Below are positions 12,295 to 23,570 of a stretch of 64,000 nt of DNA, in pieces (positions within the stretch are counted from its first letter, which is position 1; each line of letters opens with the position of its first letter). This DNA is from Abelmoschus esculentus (Eukaryota; Streptophyta; Magnoliopsida; Malvales; Malvaceae): NCBI GenBank assembly GCA_035048815.1, contig JAUCBN010000012.1, positions 8,661,001 to 8,725,000 of the forward strand, read 5' to 3'. The notes beneath the pieces are model-generated. The model was not told where the DNA came from. It ran no database searches and saw only the letters and a list, made by a program, of their open reading frames with translations. Position numbers and translations under genes: made by a program.

Positions 12295-12495
12295 AAGTAT
12301 TTAAATTATACGTTTTTCTAAAACAGGTGCATAATATTTTTTTTCTTTTAAATTAAGTGTCTGAATTATATTTTTTTTCTGAAATAGGTGCATAATATTT
12401 TTCGGTTAAAATAAGTATCTGAACTATATATTTTTTCTGAAATAAGTGTATAATATTTTTTTTGACTAAAATAAATATCTAAAGTTTCAATTTTT
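12295..12495. repeat. Minisatellite, unit about 60 bp, about 3.5 copies
   Basis: Successive units read 'aagtatttaaattatacg...', 'aagtgtctgaattatatt...', 'aagtatctgaactatata...' and a partial 'aaatatctaaagttt', each followed by 'tctgaaata(g)gtgcataatatttttt'. The units have diverged by point changes and small indels, so the array is old. Confidence 0.6.
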
Positions 12496-12611
12496 TAAGG
12501 TAACACTATTAAAAATTTATTTAATTAATAAATATGTGTTCAAATTATAATTTTTTTAAATAAATTATTAAAAATTATATAATTTAGGCATTTATTTTTT
12601 ATCTATAACAT

Positions 12612-12680
12612 CATGGTAGGAATGAATACCCCAAAGCTTCAATTGCAAAAATATGTTAAATTCAAACCATAATTTATTAC
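12612..12680 (-). pseudogene. Relic of a second GDSL lipase gene (intron 1/exon 2 junction)
   Basis: About 60 bp match the active gene at 9777-9842, the junction of exon 2 and intron 1: both contain GGTAGGAATG, then AAAGCTTCA, then TGCAAAA, then ATTCAAAC in the same order and strand. Roughly three quarters of positions agree by eye. The rest of the gene is not recognisable here, so this is a remnant of a tandem duplication. Confidence 0.6.
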
Positions 12681-13686
12681 CTGTAGCAATAATTATACCA
12701 GTTGAGATGAATTTTTTTCTAAGATAGTATTTCGATTTATGACATAATTCAAAATTATTTTGCTTATTTTATTATTCTTAATCAATACTAACACTCTAGT
12801 TTTACGGTAATTCTACCAACAACAGTACAAGACCCTATATCATAGGTGGAAATCCTCTAACATCATGAACAATTCGTCATCCTTAATAGTAAGTAGGAAA
12901 GTTTTACCTCCTATTCTTTGTACTTTAAACTAGGCAAGCAGCAGGCAGCAGCAAAATGGAACTTTTACACCTACTGATGTTCCAACCGATCACCCTTTTG
13001 TGGTGTGAGACCATCTCCCCACTCACAGAACTGGTGAGAACAATTTCATGAACTTAAAGGTCCACAAGACCCAACATTGAGTTGTTTCTTGAAAGCAAGC
13101 AAGGTGAGTGTATCGGTTCCGTTCCCAAAGGCACTGCCAACGGTGAGTTTGAAGGGTGTTAAGTGGAGGATTGTCGATGTAACGAAGCTAAGAAGAAAGT
13201 TTGTTGGCATCTTCCATTGGCCTTTTCAAGATGGATTCATTCATTTTCAATGGAAGAAATCAAGAAATTCATCTTATATGAAACTACCTTTTCGATACCG
13301 ATAAGGGATCTAAAAAGTGTTTTTGGTCGCGTGGTGTTTAGTGGGTTGTGGACATAACCATTGCTATTGGAATCATTGTTGGAGTCGCGATCGTGAATAT
13401 TTTAAAAAATTGTACTACTTATTATGAGAGTTTTTTTTTTCAAATAACTGTAAATAAAAATGATAGTAACATTATGTTATTGCCGTTAACCGTTATCCGT
13501 TAAATAATGGCCGTTATTAACTGTTATTGGTTTGAATTTAAATCTCATGTTATTTTTACGAATAACGGTTTCAGATAGCGGCGTTACCGTTAAATAACGA
13601 CCCTTATAACGATAAAAAACCGTTTTTTAAATCTCTGTTACTGATCTTAAGTATTTGAAAGAGTTATTTTAAAATTAAATATCGTT
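12681..13686. other. Intergenic; weak ORF at 13077-13357; CCGTTA-rich stretch
   Basis: A 75-residue frame at 13077-13304 and an overlapping 64-residue frame have more even base composition than the neighbourhood, and could be a fragment of an old gene, but I do not recognise the peptide. At 13480-13640 the words CCGTTA, TAACGG and GTTATT recur in both orientations, suggesting a decayed inverted-repeat element. Confidence 0.35.
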
Positions 13687-13759
13687 GCTGGAATAGCTCA
13701 GTTAATTAGAGCGTATAGCTGTTAACCACAAAGTCCGAGGTTAAGCTCTCCTTCTAGCA
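13687..13759 (+). tRNA. tRNA-Asn (anticodon GTT), degenerate, probably a pseudogene
   Basis: The sequence starts GCTGGAATAGCTCAGTTAAT and ends TTCTAGCA. The acceptor stem pairs fully (GCTGGAA with TTCTAGC, one G-U). The D-arm GCTC/GAGC is intact and the anticodon loop CTGTTAA carries GTT at 13721-13723. However the anticodon stem TATAG/CCACA has two mismatches, and the T-arm is one base short with a spoiled loop (GGTTAAGCT in place of GGTTCGA-type). The match to eukaryotic tRNA-Asn is clear, but these lesions make function unlikely. Confidence 0.75.
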
Positions 13760-14028
13760 TTTTATCTCTTATGCTCTTCGGCTCATCCCCTACGATTGCA
13801 ATCCGATGATTGAATCCGAATAACGTTACAGGTCAAGAAATAGGTAACTAAGAAGCTGAGATGTATGGACTGAAGCTATCAGCAGCACAGCAGCCATCCA
13901 TCTTGTGAGGCCATATGATTCAGACGTACGTACCAACAACATGAACTGTCTTAATTCAATTGGCGATTGGGGTTTGAAAACCATTCTTATGTATTTATTT
14001 CTTTAGTATGTAATCACGATTGAACATT

Positions 14029-14120
14029 GTCCCTTCAGGGAAATGACATCTAATAAAATTGGAACAATAGACAAAGAAGATTAGTATGGCCCCTGCACAA
14101 GATACGTACGCAAAAATGGA
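14029..14120 (+). ncRNA. U6 spliceosomal snRNA copy, degenerate (retropseudogene)
   Basis: It begins GTCCCTTCAGGG, the U6 5' stem-loop, and continues with TAATAAAATTGGAAC, AGAAGATTAGTATGGCCCCT and GCACAAGAT...ACGCA, which follow plant U6 in order. The key ACAGAG box is changed to ACAAAG, there is a 2-3 base insertion after the 5' stem, and about nine bases are missing before AAATGG. No upstream sequence element (TCCCACATCG) or TATA at the spacing used by plant U6 promoters is visible, so this is a transposed copy. It is directly followed by LINE-derived sequence. Confidence 0.8.
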
Positions 14121-14600
14121 TTCTATTACAGGTTTTTATATTAGCTCTCTCCCAATTCGTTATCTCGGTGTTCCTTGGTCACAAAAAGCATGACTACCAA
14201 TGATTGTGAAGGGTAGTAGCAAGGATTATGCAAAGGATAAAGAGTGTTTATCTTTTGTTGTGAGAATACAACTATTTCAATCAGTTTTCTCTAGCATCTA
14301 AAATTTTTAATATCGAGCTTTTATCTTGACCTCAAAGTGCTAAAGAAAATTGAAAGTTTATGTAGTTCCTTTCTTTGGAAAGGCTCGGATGGGATAGTTA
14401 TAGAAGTTCGAGTAAATTGGGATCTAATGTATCACCCTAAATAAAAAGGTGTGCTTAGAGTGAAAATGTTTTGAATTGAAATCGAGCTTGTATGATGAGG
14501 TGTCAATGATTTTTTTTTTGCTCAAACTGGATCATTCTATGTGGCATGGATCGACAAGTATGTTTTAAGGAGGGAGACAATTTGCTAAGTTATGGTAAAA
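14121..14600 (+). pseudogene. LINE reverse-transcriptase C-terminal fragment, decayed
   Basis: Translation with several stops and shifts gives ITGFYISSLPIRYLGVPW, then LFQSVFSSI, then KKIESLCSSFLWKGSDG, then FAQTGSFYVAWIDKYVL. In order these are the conserved segments following the RT domain in plant L1-type ORF2 proteins (TGF...LPVRYLGVPL, QSVL, FLWKG, WVxWV). The fragment lies on the same strand as, and abuts, the U6 copy at 14029-14120. It belongs to a different family from the LINE at 38-43 kb, judging by sequence. The 3' end is not clear; no poly(A) tract is visible. Confidence 0.65.
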
Positions 14601-14621
14601 AGCAACTCTAATTGTTATATG

Positions 14622-17232
14622 GTATCAAAGCAAAAGTGAAAAGAAATGAGTTCAAGTACAGCAAAATATGGATATATTGTTTAATATTTTTAAGAATTAA
14701 TTTTTTAGATTAAATATAATAAAGCTACTAAACTTGTTATAGAGATTTAATAAAAAATCTTACATACTTTTAATATCTTTGTTAAGTTTTAGGTCTATTT
14801 TTTTAATTTGTTATTCACACTTTGGTGAGTGTATGTACCAAGTATTTATCACTAAATCGTTTCGTAAGTTTGATTCACTTTTTTCTTTTCTCTATCAATT
14901 CAGTCTTTTTCTTTGACACTTTTTAATATCATCTCTGGTACATAAATCATGTTTTCAAATATATAAGTCTTAAGAAACTGATTTTACATCGATTGAATGC
15001 TTTTGTTGGCTCAATCGATCATATCACTCAACACTTTTGTTTTTTTTAGGATTCTAAGATAATTCATTGTGAAGTTAATTTCGCCATGAGGCTATTTCGA
15101 ATTTTTGATAAAATTTTGTTAAATGCAGTTGATAACAAAAACTATTGTTCATTTAAGAATTTTGTTAGGGTGACTATTGATGTGTTCCCAAAACATATAT
15201 ATGTTCACAATAATAAGAGCGAAGTTCCTGTTGAGAAGGTGGATGAAGGTATTTTTGTACTTGAATTCTGTTATAATCTACTTCTTATGAGAAATAATTT
15301 AAATAATGGTATTAAAATAACCATCAACAAAAAAAATATAATTTTGGAGCGAAGCTCACAAAATATTTTAGATTGAATTTACTGTCAAAATCGTTGATAA
15401 AGTACGACAAAGGTATTATACGTAAATAACTTTCTTTTAATTGTTCTATTATATGATATAATTTATGTTTTTTGAAATAAAGTTTATCTATAAGAAAAAA
15501 ATTTATAATTTAGATTAGTTAACATTTAAATATTTAAATTCAGAATAATTTTTCGTCATCAATATTTATGAACAAATGAGCAAAAAATTTAACCTATCAT
15601 AAAGTAATATAATGAGGTGAAAAATTGGACAAATATTAGATTTAATTCGGACTTAGCCAAATTTAGTATGATTGAGGTGGAAGATGATTTGGTTGCATTA
15701 TGATGAAAAAAAGTCTTTGACTTAGATTCTTGTCTCGGGGGCACCGTAGATGTTAAGCTAAATGATGAGAATTTTTAAATTCATTTATCGATTATATAAA
15801 CTATTACCTTAAAAATACATCTAAAACTCTTTTAATGTATTATAAATTTTAATTGATTTTACTCAAAGACAATTTAATATAAATAAGCTAATCATCTCTC
15901 ATTTCAAATATATATTTTTTTATCTTTATTTAAAAGAATAAAAGAATATTTACTTATTATAAGGTATCAAAGCAAAATTGAAAAAAATAAGTTTATGTAG
16001 TATAAAATTAAGTTTTATTTAATAAGAAAGAAAGATTTCTTCCTTATTATATAGTATTAGAACAAAAGTGAAAAAAAAAATTCAAGTATAAAAAAATTTG
16101 GATGTTTATTTATCATTTTTAAGAATTGTTTTATTTAGATTAGCTATAATAAAGCTATTAAACTTGTTACAGAGTTTTCACAATAAATGTTACATACTCG
16201 TAATATCGTTATTAAGTTTTAGGTCTTATTTTTTAAAACTTATTCTTCACACTTTGGTTAGTGTATGTATTAAGTATTCATCATTAAATCATTTTCATAG
16301 GTTTGATACACTTTTTTTCTCCTCTATTGAATCAACCTTTTTCTTTGACATTTTTAATATCATCTTTAATATCAAAATCATGATTTCAAAGAGAAGTTCT
16401 GAAGAACTGATTTTACATCAATCGAATGTTTTTGTTGGCTCAGTCGATCGTATCACTCAACGCTTTTAAATTTTTGAGTATTCTAAGATAATTCATTGTG
16501 AAATTAGCTTTATAACGGAACTATTTTGAATTTTTGATAAAATTTTATTAAATACAAACAACAACAAAAATTATTTTTAATTTAAAAAGTTTATTCTAGT
16601 GACTATTGATGTGTCTCAAAAATATATATGTTCGCATCAATGGGGAAATAATTCTGTTTCAATCAATTACTTTTTACGGAAAATAATTTAAATGATGGTG
16701 TTAAAAGAACTCTCAACGAGAGATACAGTTTTGGTGCGAATCTCATAAAAATATTCTCGACTGAATTTACTGTGAAAATTATTGATGAAGTACGATAAAA
16801 GTATTATACGTAGATAACTTTCTTTTAATTGTTATGTTATATGATATAATTTATGCTTTTTCGAAATAAAGTTTATCTATAAGGGAAAAATCTATAATTT
16901 ATATTAGTTAACATTTAAATGTTTAAATTCATAACAATTTCTCGTTATAAATATTTACGAACAACATGCGACAAAAAACTTAACCTATCATAGAGAAAAA
17001 TAATGAGATGAAAATTGGATAAATATTAAATTTAAGTCAGATTTGGCCAGATTTAACATGTCTGAGTTGGAAGATGATTTAGTTGCATTATAACGAAAAA
17101 AAAAATCTTTGACTTATATGCTGTGGGCACCGTAGATGTTAAGCTAAATGAAAAGAGTTTTTAAATTTATTTATCGATTATATAAACTATTACCTTAAAA
17201 ATACATCTAAAACTCTTTTAAGTTACTATGAA
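14622..17232. repeat. Tandem duplication of a 1.2-1.4 kb AT-rich unit
   Basis: Unit A (about 14622-15890) and unit B (about 16049-17232) share many phrases in the same order at an offset of about 1390-1430 bp, for example 'ggtatcaaagcaaaagtg', 'ttggctca(a/g)tcgatc(a/g)tatcactcaac' and 'gggcaccgtagatgttaagc'. A third partial start lies at 15961. The 'ggtatcaaagc' word resembles the initiator-Met primer-binding site of LTR retrotransposons, so the units may derive from a retroelement. Unit A keeps a 96-codon frame at 15086-15376 that is disrupted in unit B; the peptide is not recognised. Confidence 0.65.
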
Positions 17233-19633
17233 TTTTATTTGATTTGTTTATACATCTAACACCGCAATATATCGTGACTTTTCCATACGAGAAATAATCA
17301 AAAAATGTTATACTAATTGGCAATGCCACTTGTAATCTACATTGGATACTAAAATCTTCATCTCATGTTTTAGAAAAACATAATAAAAAACATAAATATT
17401 CAAATATTTTAGTTAAGCATATATACTAATATTATAAAGTCACTACCCTACAGGTTTTTCCAGCGTGAATCAACTGCTACAAGCTTGAAAGATTCTGAAT
17501 TTGGTTACGATAATAATGTTGCACTGGATGTCATTAGTATATATTATCCTTATACACGTCGTTACAGATTCTAATGAATTAAATTATTTAAATAAAAAAA
17601 ATTAGGTTAACTACGGTAAATATAATACTTAATTATTTTGATCGTTTATGGGTAACAATACCTTTTTCTTTATTTTTTATGATATTAAATTTTCTTTTAC
17701 TAAAATGTTGATACTAGATTTTATTTTTATAATATATAGAAAAATAAAAAAAATAATCCGCGTCAATATTTTAATAAGATAAAATAGTATTATTGTTTCA
17801 TTAATCATTATGCTTTGATGATTTAATAAAAATAAATTATTTATATGACATTCAATTATTAAGTCAATACTATTTTAATTACTCAATTAAAAAATAAAAA
17901 TTATAATTATTTATGTTAAAAATTTATTTAACAAAATTAAATTTATCTTATGATTAGAGTTATATCTATTAGTTTGAATTTATTAAATTAATTTTAATAA
18001 TTATTTTTTAAAATTTTAAATTATAAATTTACTATTATTTAAATATATCTTTTTAAACATTTTGGAATTTAAAATTTTAAATATATAAAAAAGTATTTAT
18101 ATATTAAAATTATATCTGTGATTCTTATCAATTTGAACCAATTAATTTAAAATTTAAAAATATCGAAAAGATAACATAAATAAGTTATGTCAAATTAAAA
18201 TAGTATCGGTATGAATTACGTGATCCTACTTGACCTCCCCACGAGGTAAACATGGTTCAGTTTTTCCACGCAGCTGAACTCATGGAACTTGCTGGAAAGA
18301 CTGAGAGGGATGTCAAGCTCTCAGCTATGACACGTAGGGACATTTTCACCATTCTTACGGAAAAATTATATCATAGGCTTGGCTTATTACATTACTCATG
18401 ATTTCATTCAATTATAATCATCTACTTCATTATTATTTTTCATATTATTTTTTTCAACAAATGAATCTGTACTTATTTTTTTTATCATTTAAAAGATTTA
18501 TATTTTTAGAAATTAGGTTAATGACATAGATGATTAGTGATAGAATGAGCGTTTTTCATTGGTTAGGGATCACGTTGACGTGGCGGGCCGGGACTATGGT
18601 ATAATCTCTCACTCTTACGAGAGATTATACCATAGGTCTAGCTCGCCACGTCAAATAAAACTTCTCCTTACAAGAGATTATAATTCGATAGAATCATAAT
18701 TGATGTGGTAAGTTAGACCCATAATATAATTTATGTCACTCTTACATAGAAAGATGAGAAATTATTAAATAAACTTTATTAAACACGTTATCTATGATTG
18801 AAATAATCAGGACTGTTAATTTTTAAATAATTATTTATCCAATAATTATATAAAGAATAAAGATTTATTTAAAAAATTACTTAATTGACTAGAACCACAA
18901 ATCATATAACGAAAAATTTACCTAATAATTTTTCTAGAAAGAGAAGGAGATGAAACAAGGTTCTACTCTTCTCCATAGGGAGCTAGGCTACATTGAATAA
19001 TATTTTTTATGTTTATTTTTAAAAACGAGATATATAATTTTATTATATTAATTAATATTTTAAGAGAATTGAATTATCTAAGATTATTTATAAATACGAA
19101 TTAAAATAAAATTATAAAAGTTATCGAATAAATATTAAATTTTATAAAAATAATCATTATATATTTATATAATAAAAGAATAAAAAATAATATTAAACTT
19201 ATAATGTAATAAAATACCTCAACCTCTAGAGTAAATCATGAATGTTTTATTTTTCTTAAAAATAATTATAAATAATATTTATGTTTAATTTTTTAAAATT
19301 GAAATTATTTAAACCAACAATATTTTTTTTAGTGTAACCACTTATTGTTATCGAGACATGGTTCACTCTCTTCTTGGTGCGGCAATGGGCGGTGGCTAAT
19401 AATCGTCATCCCACACATTTGTGGCCAAAATTAAGCCAACTAAGGAGTCCCACCGGCCGCCACACCGGTGTCTTTCTCGTTTGGAAAGAATAAACCTTCA
19501 AATGGGGCATTCATGAAAAGAAAAATGTCAGATGCTGATTGGTTAGTCGGAATTCATTAAATTTAGTAAACAAAGACAATAAATTTATTCATTTAGGCCA
19601 AGATCTAACCCCACCAGTTCATCATCCATCTAG
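17233..19633. other. Intergenic AT-rich DNA with exon-like fragments and a hairpin repeat
   Basis: Two short stretches have coding-like composition in otherwise AT-rich DNA: 17455-17545 and 18252-18366 (frame beginning MVQFFHAAELMELAGKTERD). Neither is recognised; they could be captured or relic exons. 18367-18735 holds copies of a repeat terminus in both orientations with a strong hairpin at 18576-18653. The last 300 bp are the promoter region of the PIP1 gene. Confidence 0.4.
18576..18653. repeat. 35-bp inverted repeat (strong hairpin), MITE-like
   Basis: Arms 18576-18610 and 18619-18653 are complementary at about 30 of 35 positions with an 8-nt loop; the inner 16-17 bp (CTATGGTATAATCTCTC) pair perfectly. 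The arms carry the same terminal motif (TTATACCATAGG...GCCACGTCA) seen near 6855, 18367 and, inverted, 18700-18735. Confidence 0.7.
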
Positions 19634-19634
19634 C

Positions 19635-19643
19635 TATATAAAA
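19635..19643 (+). promoter_or_regulatory. TATA box of the PIP1 gene
   Basis: TATATAAAA lies about 75 bp before the PIP1 start codon. Transcription would begin near 19665, leaving a leader of roughly 50 nt. Confidence 0.6.
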
Positions 19644-19713
19644 ACACCCCCTTCAACTCACAGAATGCAATTGCAGAGAGTTTGAGTTCATTGGTTCAAG
19701 AAAAAGAAAAGAA

Positions 19714-20886
19714 ATGGAGGGGAAAGAGGAGGATGTTAGATTGGGAGCCAACAAGTTCTCAGAGAGGCAGCCTATTGGGACGGCGGCTCAGTCACAAGAC
19801 GATAAGGACTACACAGAGCCACCACCAGCACCCTTGTTTGAGCCAAGTGAGTTGACCTCTTGGTCTTTTTACCGAGCTGGGATCGCAGAGTTCGTGGCCA
19901 CGTTCCTGTTCTTGTATATCTCGGTGTTGACAGTTATGGGAGTTGTGAAGGAACCAACCAAGTGCTCGACTGTTGGGATTCAAGGGATTGCTTGGGCCTT
20001 CGGGGGTATGATCTTTGCTCTGGTTTACTGCACCGCTGGGATTTCAGGTAACAATCTCTATTCTCTATATGGTATATGATATATCCCTTGTTTGTTTCTC
20101 AGGAAAATGCATGATCGGATTATTGTATTGATTATGGTGATGGTGTATCTATAGGTGGTCATATCAACCCGGCTGTGACTTTTGGGTTGTTCTTGGCGAG
20201 GAAATTGTCCTTGACAAGGGCGATTTTCTACATGGTGATGCAGTGCTTGGGAGCCATATGTGGTGCTGGTGTGGTGAAAGGGTTCATGGGGAAGACTAGG
20301 TACGGTGCTTTGGGCGGAGGAGCCAACTCGGTGGCTCATGGCTACACCAAGGGAGATGGCCTTGGTGCTGAAATTGTTGGCACCTTTGTTCTAGTTTACA
20401 CCGTCTTCTCGGCCACCGATGCCAAGCGTAGTGCCAGAGACTCACACGTCCCAGTAAGTTCAAATTCCATACTGTGATGAATGGTTGAGTCGATTGAAGT
20501 TTGAACTATGAAAAAACTATGAACTGATGACTTTAACCTTTTGTGTTCTAGATTTTGGCACCCTTGCCAATTGGGTTCGCCGTGTTCTTGGTTCACTTAG
20601 CCACCATCCCGATCACCGGAACCGGTATCAACCCTGCTCGTAGTCTTGGAGCAGCCATCATCTTCAACAAGGACAAGGGCTGGGATGACCATGTAAGCCA
20701 ATTCTTTCTCCATCTTTCAGTAATTGTATTCTAAGTTCTAACCATGAATCATACTCATCTACTTTGGTCTGGTCTGGTCTGGTCTGGTTTCAGTGGATCT
20801 TCTGGGTGGGTCCAATGATTGGAGCAGCACTAGCAGCACTCTACCACGTCGTTGTGATTAGAGCCATTCCCTTCAAATCAAAGTGA
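19714..20886 (+). CDS. PIP1: PIP1-type plasma-membrane aquaporin, four exons, complete
   Basis: Exons 19714-20047, 20155-20453, 20552-20692 and 20794-20886 join by GT-AG introns into 288 residues. The protein is a plasma-membrane intrinsic protein with six membrane helices and two half-helices bearing the NPA motifs: GGHINPAVTFG (Asn116) and GTGINPARS (Asn238, with selectivity-filter Arg241). The long acidic N-terminus beginning MEGKEEDVRLGANKFSERQP and the short tail AIPFKSK are PIP1 features; PIP2 proteins have shorter N- and longer C-termini. PIP1 members pass water, CO2 or small solutes, often after pairing with PIP2 partners to reach the plasma membrane. The three-intron layout is the conserved PIP gene structure. 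Intron 3 holds a (GGTCT)n tract whose complement recurs just downstream of the gene. The gene looks intact; the paralogue number cannot be assigned. Confidence 0.95.
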
Positions 20887-21116
20887 TCAAACCAAGGGTC
20901 ATGATCAAGTTACACTCACTCTTTGAAGTCTGTTAATTTTCCCATTTCCCTTTTGTTTGTCTTTGTACATGTAAGAATATCGTTGTAATGTTTTCCTTCA
21001 AAGGGGTTGGTGAAGTCATATTGGACCCAACACAAAGCTGGCATTGTAATCTGCATGTCTGTGATTTGTGAGATGTCATTTTCCTAATAACATGGACCAG
21101 ACCAGACCAGACCAAA
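20764..21116 (+). repeat. Inverted (GGTCT)n / (AGACC)n tracts bracketing the last PIP1 exon
   Basis: Intron 3 has TTTGGTCTGGTCTGGTCTGG at about 20764-20790 just before the acceptor, and 21094-21116 has GGACCAGACCAGACCAGACC followed by AAA. The two are complementary over about 22 nt, so a transcript reaching 21116 could pair across exon 4 and the 3' untranslated region. Confidence 0.7.
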
Positions 21117-23204
21117 CCCTACTTCCCTGTCTTTTGTTCTAAAGTATGAACATTCAACTGGGCTTGGTGGTGCCCCTCTAATATTATATTTGCTGCACTG
21201 AGGTGTGACACTTATATTATATAGGTTAATAATTGAGATAAGGAAAGCAACTACATGAATAAATATGTAGTCACTTGTTTCTCGGATAAGATAATTAATT
21301 ATAGGGTAAATTATTTCAGTGGCCACTCAATTAATGAAGATTTCTATTTTGATCATTGAACTATTAAATTCGTTAATCAAGTTACTCAATTTATTAAATT
21401 AATCTATTTTGATTATTGACGTTATAATTCAAATGGAAGGATGATGGAACGATAACGTGATAGTTAACAAAATTTTTAAAAATTATATATTTAGTCTATT
21501 ATTTATCTATTAAATCAATTTAGTCTAAAATTATACTTTTTAATTATTTTAATTTTTTTATATTTATTTCCTTCCACAGGTTATGACACATGTCACCTCT
21601 TGGTAAATGGAATGAATGATTTTGAGGAGAATTAAATATGGGACCTAATGGTATAAAAGCTAAAACCTTACCAATACATGAACTTTGGAACACATTAAGC
21701 CTTTTAGTTCACACTCTGAAATCTTTTTTCCTTTAAGATACTTAGATAGGCTACCTTTGGATTTGACACTTGAAGGATCAACACATTTATATTCGATTTT
21801 TTGTTGTAATGTTTTTACCCACCCAACTGTCTTTATTTGTGTGACCTGAGTCCATATTTTGATAGTTTATTATCTACTAGTTTATCAATGTGTCAATATT
21901 TTGTAACCGTAATTCTGATTCGGTTATGAATTAAAAAATTTAGGGTGGATACAGGTTCATTCTACTCAACACCTACATCCGCCACTATATACACCCGATA
22001 ATACTCAAATTATACACATATATTTCTTCATATATATATAATATTTCTTTATGCATATATATACGTAGCAGTGCACATATATTTTTCTATATGCATATAC
22101 TTTGGGCTGAGCTTACGCATATTAATTGAAATTTTAGCGGTTTTCTATATGTATATATAATATATATATTTTTTATATTTTCACATATGATATATATAAT
22201 ATATCATACAAAATAAAAAAAAAAGAGTCGACTCAAATACAAAATCTGGTTAATTAATTATTAAAATTTTTGAGTTATTTGAGTTATTTGAATTTCTATT
22301 TCATGATTCAAACTTTATTTGAAATTTTTATGTAAAGTCGAATTTATGAAATTTAGAGTGGAACCAAAACGAATTATTTTTTATTTTAAATTAAATTAAA
22401 TAATTTAAAAATTTTAAATCAAATCAAATTTTACTCACTCCAAAAAAAACATAAGCAAAAAAGTCTACATTAGGTGAAGAGGCTTTTTCAAAAGAAAGGA
22501 CTTGAAGGGTCCAGACGCACATGGATTAGTTATTACCCATTCAATAAGAAGGATGCAAAGTTGACGAAGGTACCATTTTTGACATCCAAAATAATTATTT
22601 TATTTTAATGTTAAAAAAATAATTATTATTTTTAAAAGTTACAGATTTAAATATTAATAACGTCAGTAAAGTAATTCAACAATTAAAATCTAATGGTTGA
22701 CAATATATTTTAGAATAGATATTACCGTAATCACTGTAGCTGATTCAAAAAAATATTTATATTTTTTTAATTTACAAGCATACAACCTCAAGTTGAAAAT
22801 TAAGTTTTTATGTATTTAATTTTTATGAATTTATTTGAAGTTTTGTAATTGTTTTCATTTTTATATTTTTCAAAATTTTATAATTAACTTTGTTCATTTA
22901 TGAATTTTTGAAATTATAGTTTAAGGATCATATTGAATAAAATGCAAAGTTAAGAGAGTAAATGAAAAATTAATATTTTTTGTTAAAATATAAGTTGAAA
23001 TTATATATATTATATAGTAGAACAAGTGGTTTAAAATTGGTTTAAAATAAATGAGAAAATCATATAAAATTGAGGGGTTAAATTGTAAAAAAATATTTTA
23101 AAAATATGAATTAAAACTAATTAAGTATTTTACAATGAGAAAATCATACAAAGGTCAGGGTTCAAATAATTAGGTTAAGGTGTATTTTTTAGAGTATAAA
23201 ATTT
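20887..23204. other. PIP1 3' flank and intergenic AT-rich DNA
   Basis: The 3' untranslated region of PIP1 probably ends before about 21090. At 21303-21430 is a dispersed repeat of the 'ggtaaattatttcagtggccactcaa' type. 22000-22220 is rich in (TA)n tracts. No gene seen. Confidence 0.5.
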
Positions 23205-23570
23205 AGGCATAAAGATAATTTAACCCTTAATGTTTATAATTTTTATCGTTTTGGCCCTTATTTTTTTTTGATAAATTTAACCCTTAACCTATATATTTTT
23301 GACAAATAGCTTATTTTTTAACTACCATGATAACTGGACCGTTAAAAATCTAACAATGATGATATATCGTTTACATATGATAATATATTTTAAATAATAT
23401 GACATCTAACCTATCAAATATATATATATAAGAAATATAATTTTATTCTAAAATAAAATATAAAACAATTAAAATTTAAATAAAATATTAAAAAATAATT
23501 AATTCTAAAATAAAATGTTACTAAACATTCTCAACCCTAACTACGATAGAATCAAAATCTTATCTTAAAA
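23205..23570. mobile_element. Half-copy of a Mutator-like fold-back MITE
   Basis: Begins GGCATAAAGATAATTTAACC and follows the left arm of the elements at 28804 and 33449 through 'ctcaaccctaactacgatag...aatcttatc', but the right arm is missing. It is therefore a truncated or single-arm copy of the family. Confidence 0.6.
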
